Positions 1-6,685 of a DNA stretch of 15,616 nucleotides are shown one piece after another (position 1 is the stretch's first letter; each line of letters starts with the position of its first letter). The notes beneath the pieces were generated by a model. That model had not been told where the DNA came from, searched no databases, and was given only the letters and a program-made list of their open reading frames with translations. Origin of the DNA: an uncultured Eubacteriales bacterium (GTDB taxonomy: Bacteria; Bacillota; Clostridia; Oscillospirales; CAG-272); contig URCP01000067.1 in assembly GCA_900546315.1 (NCBI GenBank), positions 1 through 15,616 of the forward strand, given 5' to 3'. The translations under genes and the position numbers were made by a program.

Positions 1-266
1 AGGGTAGCGGAATGGTCAGGCTCCATATGCTGCACGACGACATAGTCGAGCTCCCGCCCGTCCAGCGCGTGTGCGAGATTCTCGAAGAACTGCCCCGACA
101 CAGCCTTGTCGACCGTATCCATGAGGACGGTTTTGTCGTCATTTATCAGGTATGAGTTGTAGGAAACCCCGGCGGGAACGTCGTAGACGCCCTCAAAAAG
201 CTTGAGCCGGCGGTCGTTCGCCCCGACCCATGTGATGTCGTTTGTGATCTTTCTTGTGCAGTGCAT
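1..266 (-). CDS. Flavodiiron protein (A-type flavoprotein), N-terminal part
   Basis: Only the first 88 or so codons are present; the gene runs off the left edge. The residues are typical of the metallo-beta-lactamase-like domain of flavodiiron proteins, ending in HMEPDHS, which supplies the first diiron ligands of the family (H80, E82, D84, H85). Family members reduce O2 to water or NO to N2O in the cytoplasm of anaerobes, using an FMN-bound flavodoxin domain that would lie beyond the edge. The ATG at 266 is preceded by AAGGAG with an 8-base spacer, and the gene begins about 20 bases after the stop of the Crp/Fnr-type regulator, so the two are probably one transcript. This suggests a small oxidative or nitrosative stress operon. 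Whether the substrate is O2 or NO cannot be told from this fragment. Confidence 0.9.
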   Translation of the reverse strand, partial: MHCTRKITNDITWVGANDRRLKLFEGVYDVPAGVSYNSYLINDDKTVLMDTVDKAVSGQFFENLAHALDGRELDYVVVQHMEPDHSAT

Positions 267-286
267 TTGATTATCTCCTTTATAAG

Positions 287-964
287 TTATTTTCTGATTA
301 TTCTGAATTCGCTGCGGTCTGTCTCTATGATGCCCTCCGCGCGGAGCTTTGAAAGCTCTGAGCTCATCGCGCTGCGGTCGACGGCGAGGTAGTCCGCGAG
401 CTCCTGACGGTCGAGCGGGATGCGGAAGCTGTCACTCCCGGCCTTCTCCGCCTCCGCGATCAGGTATGACAGCAGCTTGCCGCGCGTAGTGCGTCTTGTC
501 AGGTGAGTCAGCCTTTCCTTCGATTCCGCGGAGGAAACGGCGAGCGTCCGCGTCAGGTTCCTGAGCACCCGCAGATGACAACCGCACACCTCACGGCAGG
601 GCGCGAGCAGCTTCGCCGCCGGAACAAGAGCCAGAACACACCCGTCCGCCGTCACGGCTCCGTATCCGGACGGCAGCCCCGCGAAAGCCTCAGTCATCGA
701 GAAGCTGTCCCCGCGCCCATGCTCCGCGAAGGTCTCACGTCCGTTCGGGACTGCCCGCGAAAGCGATACGGCGCCCTCCGCCACCACATATATGTCGCAC
801 GGAATATCTCCCTCACGCAGTATGACGCACCCGGCGGGGTAACTCCGCAGAACAGTGCCGGAGCATTCAACGAACTTCGAAAGCTCCGCGTCGCCGATTC
901 CGGAGAAGAGTCTGGACGCCTTCAGCGCGCTCAGAATGTCATCGGTATTTCCGGTTGACCTCAT
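287..964 (-). CDS. Crp/Fnr-family transcriptional regulator
   Basis: The protein is 225 residues from the chosen start. An N-terminal cyclic-nucleotide-binding-type beta barrel (about 15-120) is followed by a dimerisation helix (about 125-150) and a C-terminal winged helix-turn-helix (about 160-222, with LDRQELADYLAVDRSAMSSE as the HTH core). The frame is open to an upstream ATG at 997, but the ATG at 964 has an AGAGGTG ribosome binding site with a suitable spacer, and the upstream one falls in a palindromic operator-like region. Seven cysteines sit in the sensor half, including a C123-x3-C127-x-C129 cluster near the dimerisation helix, so a metal, heme or Fe-S sensor role is possible but unproven. 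The gene directly precedes the flavodiiron protein. Family context (FNR, HcpR and relatives) suggests a redox or NO responder; the ligand is unknown. Confidence 0.9.
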   Translation of the reverse strand: MRSTGNTDDILSALKASRLFSGIGDAELSKFVECSGTVLRSYPAGCVILREGDIPCDIYVVAEGAVSLSRAVPNGRETFAEHGRGDSFSMTEAFAGLPSGYGAVTADGCVLALVPAAKLLAPCREVCGCHLRVLRNLTRTLAVSSAESKERLTHLTRRTTRGKLLSYLIAEAEKAGSDSFRIPLDRQELADYLAVDRSAMSSELSKLRAEGIIETDRSEFRIIRK

Positions 965-975
965 ACTATCACCTC

Positions 976-1001
976 TTGTTGTAAAACCAACAATCATGTT
1001 G
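976..1001. promoter_or_regulatory. Two overlapping palindromes, candidate autoregulatory operator
   Basis: Two perfect inverted repeats share one arm: TTGTTG-N6-CAACAA (976-993) and CAACA-N4-TGTTG (988-1001). They lie between the predicted transcription start (about 1002) and the regulator's ribosome binding site, where a bound dimer would block transcription. Crp/Fnr proteins bind such dyads, so self-repression is the simplest reading; this is inference from position and symmetry. Confidence 0.5.
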
Positions 1002-1008
1002 TGAAAAC

Positions 1009-1037
1009 ATTATACCATATTCTTCCGCCCATGTCAA
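1009..1037 (-). promoter_or_regulatory. Sigma-A-type promoter of the Crp/Fnr-flavodiiron operon
   Basis: On the minus strand a perfect -35 TTGACA (1037-1032) and a perfect -10 TATAAT (1014-1009) are separated by 17 bases. Transcription should start near 1002 and run left into the regulator gene. A promoter this strong is consistent with control by repression. Confidence 0.85.
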
Positions 1038-1080
1038 GAGGGATTGCGGTGAACAATGTGTTAATTTTAGCCGCGCGGAC

Positions 1081-1108
1081 TTGATTTTATTCGGCGATGG
1101 ATTATAAT
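1081..1108 (+). promoter_or_regulatory. Promoter of the M29 aminopeptidase gene
   Basis: TTGATT (1081-1086), a 16-base spacer, then TATAAT (1103-1108). The start would be near 1115, leaving a leader of about 70 bases. The leader contains a small hairpin (TCTGG/CCAGA arms around 1123-1140) of unknown significance. Confidence 0.65.
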
Positions 1109-1184
1109 TATTATGTAACGTGGTCTGGGGAACCAGATCCTGAATTCACAGAAAGGAAGCTTTCGCCGCGGCGAAGGCTATGGA

Positions 1185-2432
1185 TTGAAATTGAATAGGA
1201 TGAACTTTGAGAAAAAAATGCGCGACTACGCCTCGCTTACGGCAAAGCTCGGCGTGAATGTAAAGAGCGACCGGTTTGTATATCTGAACTGCGACATTGA
1301 ATCCGCGGAATTCGTACGGCTCGTCGAGGAGGAGTGCTACAAGCTCGGCGCGAAGGACGTGATAATGAACTACAACGACCAGCGCGCCGCGAGGATAAGA
1401 CTCGACAACGCCGACATCTCGATGTTCGAGAAGCTTCCGGAATGGAAGTGCGAACAGCGAAACTACTACGCGCGCGAGGGCTGCGTCTGCATACACATTA
1501 TAGCCGAGGACCCGGAGATATTCGCCGGCGCGTCCGGAGACAAGCTGAGGGCGTCCGCGCTCGCCGCTCACAAGGGCTATAAGGAATTCTACGACATAAT
1601 GGACAAGGGCGGGCTCAGATGGACGATCGTCGCCTACCCGTGCGAGGCGTGGGCGACAAAGGTCTTCCCGGACGACCCGCCGAAAAAGGCTGTCGAGAAG
1701 CTCTGGGCGGCAATATTCCGCACCGTCCGCGTGACGACCGGTGACACCGTGAAGAAGTGGGAAAAGCACGACCGCGTCCTCAAGCGCCGCGCGAAGTGGC
1801 TGAACGACCAGAATTTCGCCTTTTTGCGATACAGGAACTCGCTCGGGACAGATTTCACTCTCGGTCTCGCCGAGGGGCACATCTGGAAGGGCGGCTCCGA
1901 GAAGTCGTCGGACGGGGTGGATTACTTCCCGAATATGCCGACCGAGGAGATTTTCACGATGCCTGACTGCCGGAAGGCGGAGGGAACGGTCTTTTCCGCG
2001 CTCCCGCTCAGCTATCAGGGTGAAATGATAGATAAGTTCTCGCTGACGTTCAAGGACGGAAAGGTCGTCTCCTGCACGGCTGAGAAGGGTCTGCACGCGC
2101 TCGAAAGACTGCTTGACACCGACGAGGGCTCGAGAAGCCTCGGTGAGGCGGCGCTCATTCCCGCGTCATCTCCTATCGCCACGAGCGGGATACTCTTCTA
2201 CAACACGCTGTTCGACGAGAACGCGTCCTGTCACCTCGCGCTCGGAGAGTGCTATCCGGACACGATGAAGGGCGGGGAAGAGCTGACCGAGGAAGAGCTC
2301 CTGGCAAGGGGCGGCAACCGCAGCGCCAACCATGTGGATTTCATGATCGGCACGAAGGATCTCGAAGTTGTCGGGATAAAGCACGACGGCACCGAGGTGC
2401 GGATCATGAAGGACGGAGAGTTCACGATCTGA
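1185..2432 (+). CDS. M29-family metallo-aminopeptidase
   Basis: Cytosolic aminopeptidase of MEROPS family M29 (AmpS, AmpT and PepS group), which removes N-terminal residues from peptides with two bound metal ions. The family ligands are all in place, counting from the TTG start: E255 in PTEEIF, E321 in GEAALIP, H350 in SCHLALG, Y357, H383 and D385 in NHVDF. The spacing H-x6-Y and H-x-D matches the family. At 415 residues the length is full. Two starts are possible: TTG at 1185, seven bases after GAAGG, or ATG at 1200, which gives the usual family beginning MNFEKK but has a poor ribosome binding site. The gene is transcribed alone from its own promoter and ends at a strong terminator. It is convergent with the lipoprotein cassette. 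Its role is probably peptide turnover. Confidence 0.9.
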   Translation: MKLNRMNFEKKMRDYASLTAKLGVNVKSDRFVYLNCDIESAEFVRLVEEECYKLGAKDVIMNYNDQRAARIRLDNADISMFEKLPEWKCEQRNYYAREGCVCIHIIAEDPEIFAGASGDKLRASALAAHKGYKEFYDIMDKGGLRWTIVAYPCEAWATKVFPDDPPKKAVEKLWAAIFRTVRVTTGDTVKKWEKHDRVLKRRAKWLNDQNFAFLRYRNSLGTDFTLGLAEGHIWKGGSEKSSDGVDYFPNMPTEEIFTMPDCRKAEGTVFSALPLSYQGEMIDKFSLTFKDGKVVSCTAEKGLHALERLLDTDEGSRSLGEAALIPASSPIATSGILFYNTLFDENASCHLALGECYPDTMKGGEELTEEELLARGGNRSANHVDFMIGTKDLEVVGIKHDGTEVRIMKDGEFTI

Positions 2433-2443
2433 CAAAACAAAAA

Positions 2444-2490
2444 CAGCTCCGCGCGGACATCATGTCAGCGCGGAGCTGCTTTGATTTTTT
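2444..2490. terminator. Bidirectional intrinsic terminator between convergent genes
   Basis: An 11-base perfect stem, CAGCTCCGCGC (2444-2454) with GCGCGGAGCTG (2468-2478), is followed on the plus strand by CTTTGATTTTTT and on the minus strand by TTTTTGTTTT. It can stop the aminopeptidase transcript coming from the left and the lipoprotein transcript coming from the right. Confidence 0.9.
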
Positions 2491-2590
2491 CAGTTGATCT
2501 CTGATAATCCTGAAGTTCTCCTCCGGAGAGAGGGTTATGGGTCAGGCGGCGGGAATACGCACAGGATTATCGTGCCCGCGCACAGGTCAT
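2479..2590 (-). pseudogene. Remnant of a P-loop kinase-like gene
   Basis: Right after the intact lipoprotein gene, the minus strand keeps the same ATGA stop/start overlap that joins the second lipoprotein to its kinase. The frame stops after seven codons. Further along, TLSPEENFRIIRDQLKKSK matches the end of the intact kinase at 4305-4883 (TLPPEDNIRIIKDYLRKH), and a short piece, ATCCTGTGC then GTAT, resembles the kinase's middle (FILCGVS). This reads as a kinase gene that has lost most of its length by internal deletion. The C-terminal match is the strong part; the middle match is weak. The left limit is approximate because the frame runs into the terminator stem. Confidence 0.6.
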
Positions 2591-4065
2591 TCGAGCTCTT
2601 TATACGCGGTGATCGTCTTCTCAAGCGAGGTCTCAGCCGATTTCAGCTTTGACTCGACGGTCGAGCTGATCTTGTCCTCGTTCTTGAGATTCATTATCGA
2701 GCCGATAAGTCCGCCCCAATCGAAAATATACGCGACGTCAAAGATGCGGTTGGCAAAGATTATGTCGAGCATATCGGCGGAATCGTCGTCTCTCGCCGCC
2801 TTGGTCTTGAGAACCGTGTCATAGAACGCGGGAGTCAGGATGTAATGACTTTCAGCCGAAAGCGCCTCGATGACGGCTCCGGAGCGCTCAGCGTCTGCCG
2901 TGACCGGGATGGAGATCGTATTCGCGCTGCCGGTCGACACGATCGAGAAGTATTCCTTCTGCTCCTTGTCGAATTTCGGCATCGGAAGAATACCGAAGTC
3001 TGTCTCCATTGCCCTGAAAACGGTGACCCTGACGAGTCCGGCGACGTTGAACAGCACGCGTCCCTCCGAGAACGCCGGGTCGATCACGTCCGCCCATACA
3101 TCCGCGGCCTTGAATCTGTCGGCGAACATCGTCGACTTATCGTCGCGATTGAGCTGGAATGCCTTGACGAAAGAGTCATGGAAGCGCTCGCTGTTCACCG
3201 TGAACACCGGAATATCGTCCTTGTTCTTCTCATATGCCTGAACTCCGCAGCCGACCATGTAGGCGTAGGTATTGAATGCTTCGCCGATGCAGCCCCATTG
3301 ATCCTTCTCACCCATGACGCCGTCTCCGTCGAGATCCTTCGCGACAGCGCGCGAGCACTCGGTCATGTAATCAATTGTCCAGGTGCCGTCCTTGACCTTC
3401 TCATAGAAGTTCTCAAAACCGTAATCCTCCGCCAGCTTCTTATTGAAGAGAACGCCGTAGGTCGCCTCGTTGTCCATCAGAATCATGTCGCCGACAGTAG
3501 CGAAGAGTTTCCCGTCAAGCGAGGTCTGTTCATTCGCGTTCTGGTCGTACCACGGCTTCGAGAGATCCATGTACGGCACGCTGTGAAGCTCCATCAGCAT
3601 TCCATCTCCCGCGAGAGCCTTCGGAACGTCGTTGTAGCCCGACGCGACCATGTCATAGTCGTCAGACGACGCCATGACCGATTTCCTCAGCGGCGAGGTC
3701 AGATCTCCCGTGCCGTTCGGCGAGGGGATATCGACCATTTCCACGCCGAAGCGCTCATATACCTTCATGTTTCGGGCGTAGACAGCGTCGTTTATGACGT
3801 CGCCGTTTTCCTCGGCGGCGGCGATGTCCTTCGACTTCCAGTGGACGTTCGTGTCGCCCTTAGTCAGGACGCGGAACTTGTAGCCTTCCCATCTGGTGTC
3901 CGGGAGGACAGGCTCGATGCGCGCGGCGGTCGTCTCGGATTCGGCTGTGTCGGTAGTTGTCGCGGAGGTGTCGTCTCCGGACACCGGACCTGACGGTGAA
4001 CTCCCGCAGGAAGCGGTCAGAAGGATCGAAATAAGCAGGAAAACAGACAGAAGCTTGCGGTTCAT
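2587..4065 (-). CDS. Extracellular solute-binding lipoprotein, family 1-like
   Basis: The protein has 492 residues. A signal peptide with hydrophobic core (LLSVFLLISILL) ends at Cys20 in LTASC, a plausible lipoprotein cleavage site, so the protein should be anchored outside the membrane. A Ser/Thr/Glu-rich linker (about 21-50) leads into the binding domain, which looks like the large sugar-type binding proteins of Clostridia (TFDNE-like DNEATYGVLFNKKL region, GTWTID, and DLDGDG at 244-249 followed by EKDQWG, which resembles a calcium-binding loop). Start: ATG at 4065 with AAGGAG eight or so bases upstream. It is the intact copy of a pair; the other, at 4880-6352, is broken. No permease or ATPase of an importer lies next to it, so it would have to share one encoded elsewhere or act as a sensor partner. 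The ligand is unknown. Confidence 0.85.
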   Translation of the reverse strand: MNRKLLSVFLLISILLTASCGSSPSGPVSGDDTSATTTDTAESETTAARIEPVLPDTRWEGYKFRVLTKGDTNVHWKSKDIAAAEENGDVINDAVYARNMKVYERFGVEMVDIPSPNGTGDLTSPLRKSVMASSDDYDMVASGYNDVPKALAGDGMLMELHSVPYMDLSKPWYDQNANEQTSLDGKLFATVGDMILMDNEATYGVLFNKKLAEDYGFENFYEKVKDGTWTIDYMTECSRAVAKDLDGDGVMGEKDQWGCIGEAFNTYAYMVGCGVQAYEKNKDDIPVFTVNSERFHDSFVKAFQLNRDDKSTMFADRFKAADVWADVIDPAFSEGRVLFNVAGLVRVTVFRAMETDFGILPMPKFDKEQKEYFSIVSTGSANTISIPVTADAERSGAVIEALSAESHYILTPAFYDTVLKTKAARDDDSADMLDIIFANRIFDVAYIFDWGGLIGSIMNLKNEDKISSTVESKLKSAETSLEKTITAYKELE

Positions 4066-4129
4066 GATAATATCTCCTTAAAAAAATATTCGCGGGGGAA
4101 AAATCAAATAAGATTAAAATTGATCCGAT

Positions 4130-4222
4130 ATTGTGCAAAGTACTGTCACGTGCGCTCACACGCTGTTTGTATTACGTATATATTTTACTACATTCCTCCC
4201 AAAAAATCTTGAACAAATTGTT
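4130..4222 (-). promoter_or_regulatory. Promoter and conserved leader of the intact lipoprotein gene
   Basis: On the minus strand TAAAAT (4187-4182) is the likely -10, with no good -35. The palindrome AACAAATTGTT (4212-4222) is centred about 42 bases before the predicted start near 4175, the usual place for an activator that contacts RNA polymerase. In the transcribed leader, ACAGTACTTTGCACAAT (ending at 4130) has an AGTACT palindrome core. All parts recur in the same order and spacing before the broken copy at 6423-6515, so they are probably functional rather than chance. Confidence 0.55.
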
Positions 4223-4250
4223 AATTAAAATATCGCCCGGATTGCATATA

Positions 4251-4288
4251 ATCAGGACACGGACGAGATCCTCAGTCTGTGTCCTGAT
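4251..4288 (-). terminator. Hairpin after the kinase gene, probable terminator
   Basis: ATCAGGACACGGAC (4251-4264) can pair with GTCTGTGTCCTGAT (4275-4288), a 14-base stem with one imperfect pair and a 10-base loop. It lies just past the kinase stop and upstream of the next promoter. Neither side has a strong T run, so termination may be partial, or the hairpin may protect the 3' end. Confidence 0.5.
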
Positions 4289-4298
4289 CGAAAACTAC

Positions 4299-4318
4299 CG
4301 TAAATCAGTGTTTCCTTA
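4299..4318. repeat. Copy of a short motif shared with 6666-6685
   Basis: TAAATCAGTGTTTCCTTA (4301-4318) differs at one of 18 positions from 6668-6685. Both copies cover the 3' end of a minus-strand gene: here the last codons (LRKH and stop) of the kinase, there the stop codon of the ABC permease. Origin unknown. Confidence 0.5.
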
Positions 4319-4883
4319 GATAATCTTTGATTATCCGGATATTATCCTCCGGCGGGAGAGTTCCGTCGAGCGCGACGACTTCACAGCTCAGATAAGCGAC
4401 ACTGTCGCTGACCTTTGACTCTGAGAGCCCCGCCGCCATCCTGCGGAACTCCAGCTGACTTTCGTACATATCGCCGCCCTCCGCGACTCTCGCTCCCCAG
4501 CGGTCTTCCTCGCGGTTCTTTATACGGCTGATCCGGATGTCCCGCGGGGTCTTCAGCCAGAATACCGTGTTTATCTCCGACAGAAGCTCTTCGCACCAGT
4601 TGAGCGATACGCCGCACAGGATGAACTCCGGGTGCAGGCGGATGTCGTCGAGCAGAGCCTTCTCGACCTGCTCTTTTCCGCGCGGGGCGGAGAACGGCAG
4701 AGCGCCTTCGGTCATGTCGGCTGTCCCCTCGAGCGCGTTTCGTCTCGATTCCCTCTGCTCAGGGAAAAAGTAATCCTCGACGTCCATTTCATGGTATCCG
4801 GTCTCTTTCGCGAGCATATGCCCGAGAGTCGATTTACCGCTGCCGTTGAGACCGACTATCGCGATTCCATTCCGGTTATTCAT
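4305..4883 (-). CDS. Small P-loop kinase-like NTPase
   Basis: The protein has 192 residues with a Walker A motif GLNGSGKST at 11-19, close to the start as in shikimate-, gluconate- and nucleotide-kinase-like proteins. MDVEDYFF (about 33-40) is where such kinases bind substrate, and RISRIKNREEDRW may be the lid with phosphate-binding arginines. No family substrate motif was recognised, so the reaction is unknown; a small-molecule kinase is the best description. The ATG (4883) overlaps the stop of the upstream lipoprotein gene as ATGA, and there is little ribosome binding site of its own, which points to translational coupling. Since that lipoprotein copy has two premature stops, ribosomes may rarely reach this start. 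The final four codons lie in a short repeated motif (4301-4318). Confidence 0.75.
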   Translation of the reverse strand: MNNRNGIAIVGLNGSGKSTLGHMLAKETGYHEMDVEDYFFPEQRESRRNALEGTADMTEGALPFSAPRGKEQVEKALLDDIRLHPEFILCGVSLNWCEELLSEINTVFWLKTPRDIRISRIKNREEDRWGARVAEGGDMYESQLEFRRMAAGLSESKVSDSVAYLSCEVVALDGTLPPEDNIRIIKDYLRKH

Positions 4884-6352
4884 TCGAGCTCGGCGTAGGC
4901 GGTCAATGTCTTCTCAAGCTCCTTCTCAGCCGCCTTCAGCTTCGAGTCGATGGTGGAGCTTATCTTGCCGTCGGTCTTAAGGCCGTTTATGGATCCGATG
5001 ATTCCGCCCCAGTCGAACATATACGCGATATCGAAGACTCGGTTATCGAAGATTATGTCGAGCATCTCGGAGGACGCGTCGTCGCGCGCGTTCTTCGTCT
5101 TGAGGACTATGTCATAGTACGCGGGGGTGAGTGTGTATTAACCCTCAGTGGACTGAGACTAGATCTCAGCGCCGGAGCGCTCGTCGTCGGCGGTCGCCGG
5201 GATGGCGATGCTGTTCGCGCAGCCGATTGAGACCATGGAGTTGTATTCCTTCTGGCTCTCGTCATATTTCGGGAGCGGGAGTATGCCGAAATTCGTCTCC
5301 ATCGCGCGGAAGACAGTCACTCGTACCAGTCCCGCGGTATTGAACAGAACACGCCCCTCAGTGAACGCGGGGTCGATTATATCAGCCCAGACATCAGCCG
5401 CCTTGAAATTGTCCGAGAACATCGTCACCTTGTCGTCGCGGTTGAGATTCACGGCTTTAGTGAACGCGTCGTAGAAGTGCTCGTTCTTCATGTCAAATTC
5501 CGGAATGTCGTCAACCTTTTTAACCGCGGCGACTCCGCATCCAACCATGAACGCGTATGTATTCAGCGGCTCGCCGATGTTGCCCCACTGATCCTTCTCA
5601 CCCATGACGCCGTCGCCGTCCAGATCCTTCGCCGCCTGTTTCGTGAACTCGGTCATGCGGTCGATCGTCCACGTGCCGCGCTTGACCATATCGTAGAAAT
5701 TTTCGAAACCGTAATCATCCGCGAGCTTCTTGTTGAAGAGGACGCAGAGAGTCGCCTCGTTGTCCATCAGAATCATGTCGCCGACAGTCGCGAAGAGCTT
5801 TCCGTCTATCGAAAGCTGCTCATTTGCGTTCTGGTCGTACCAAGGCTTCGAGAGATCCATGTACGGTACGCTGTGGAGCTCCATCAGCATTCCATCCCCG
5901 GCGAGGTTCTTCGGAACGTCGTTGTAGCCGGACGAGACCATATCGTAGTCGTCCGACGCCGCCATGACCGACTTTCTCAGCGGAGTGGAGAGATCCCACG
6001 TGTCGTTCGGGGACGGGATATCGACCATCTCGACGCCGAAGCGGTCGTAAATCTTCATGTTGCGGGCGTAGACAGCGTCGTTTATGACGTCGCCGTTCTC
6101 CTCGGTGGCGGCGATGTCCTTCGATTTCCAGTGGACGTTCTTGTCGCCCTTCGTCAGGACGCGGAACTTGTAGCCCTCCCATTTCGTGTCGGGAAGGTCG
6201 GGTTCAATGCGGGCTTCGGTGGTCTCCTCGGTCTCCGTTGACTCGGTAAGCTGCTCCTCGCTCGTAACAGCGCCGTCTGTCGGCGCACTCCCGCAGGAGG
6301 CGGACAGGATGAGGGACATCAGAAGAATTGCGGACAGGATCTTGCGGTTCAT
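4880..6352 (-). pseudogene. Second solute-binding lipoprotein, interrupted by two stops
   Basis: This is a close paralogue of the lipoprotein at 2587-4065, similar over its whole length, from the signal peptide (MNRKILSAILLMSLILSASC) to the shared ending (LTAYAELE). The start is the ATG at 6352, which matches the paralogue's MNRK and has AAGGAG nine bases upstream; an ATG at 6358 is too close to that site. After RSGAEI the frame meets TAG (5161-5159) and, six codons on, TAA (5140-5138), where the paralogue has Glu and His. There is no frameshift: the remaining part continues in the same frame to 4880. The truncated product would lose about 100 residues at the C terminus. It might still be secreted, but loss of function is more likely. 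Confidence 0.85.
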
Positions 6353-6422
6353 AATCATAAACTCCTTATAAATATAAAAATTCGCGGGGGTAAAGTCAAT
6401 TCGTACAAAATTAAGAATCAGA

Positions 6423-6515
6423 ATTGTGCAAAGCGCTGTCGCGTGTGCTCACGTCTTGGTAGTATCCTGTAAGTATTGTATCACAAAACTCAGAAAAAGT
6501 CTTGAACAAAGTGTT
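6423..6515 (-). promoter_or_regulatory. Promoter and conserved leader of the broken lipoprotein copy
   Basis: The -10 is TACAAT (6480-6475) preceded by TGTGA; the -35 is weak. AACAAAGTGTT (6505-6515) occupies the same place, about 42 bases before the predicted start near 6468, as the palindrome at the intact copy. The leader keeps ACAGCGCTTTGCACAAT, ending at 6423, with an AGCGCT core in place of AGTACT. A second conserved string, CCCCCGCGAA, lies just before each ribosome binding site. Conservation despite gene decay suggests the duplication included regulation. Confidence 0.55.
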
Positions 6516-6532
6516 AATAATGCGTTTGCCAC

Positions 6533-6570
6533 AAAAAAGCACCTCCCGGAAGGCGTACCTGTCCGGGAGG
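6533..6570 (-). terminator. Intrinsic terminator of the transporter operon
   Basis: A nine-base perfect stem (CCTCCCGGA 6542-6550 with TCCGGGAGG 6562-6570) is followed on the minus strand by GCTTTTTT. It stops leftward transcripts from the ABC permease gene before the lipoprotein promoter. Confidence 0.85.
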
Positions 6571-6594
6571 CGGATTTGAAAAAGGCTGACGATA

Positions 6595-6685
6595 TTTAAG
6601 GATACACTTAATCGGGTTTCCGCAGAAAAAATACTTGGATTTATAGGCTTTTTTGCGAAAATAACCTTAAATCAGCGTTTCCTTA
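6595..6685. repeat. Short repeats between the permease gene and its terminator
   Basis: CTTAATCGGGTTTCC (6607-6621) and CTTAAATCAGCGTTTCCTTA (6666-6685) are related direct copies. In addition TTTAAGGATACACTTAAT (6595-6612) is an imperfect inverted match to the right copy, giving a 91-base stretch with terminal-inverted-repeat character. The right copy is nearly identical to 4301-4318. The stretch codes for nothing visible; a tiny non-autonomous element is possible. Together with the terminator at 6533-6570 and the promoter at 6423-6515 it fills the 330-base gap between the permease and the broken lipoprotein. Confidence 0.35.

Noticed and set aside
2845..3993. A 382-codon plus-strand open frame opposite the intact lipoprotein gene
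   Set aside because: It lies entirely on the reverse of a recognised gene, has an arginine-, valine- and histidine-rich composition and no recognisable motif. The same holds for similar frames at 503-958, 1146-2096, 5477-6241, 8599-9408, 9732-10835 and 11124-12338.
4880..5065. A separate small 61-residue gene starting MLDIIFDNRVFD
   Set aside because: It is the C-terminal part of the broken lipoprotein, in the same frame, with an internal Met and no ribosome binding site.
5138..5161. Stop-codon recoding (selenocysteine, pyrrolysine or suppressed stops) in the second lipoprotein
   Set aside because: Two different stops, TAG and TAA, occur in a badly conserved patch, the paralogue has Glu and His there, and other genes in the window use TAA and TGA as ordinary ends. 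Decay is simpler.
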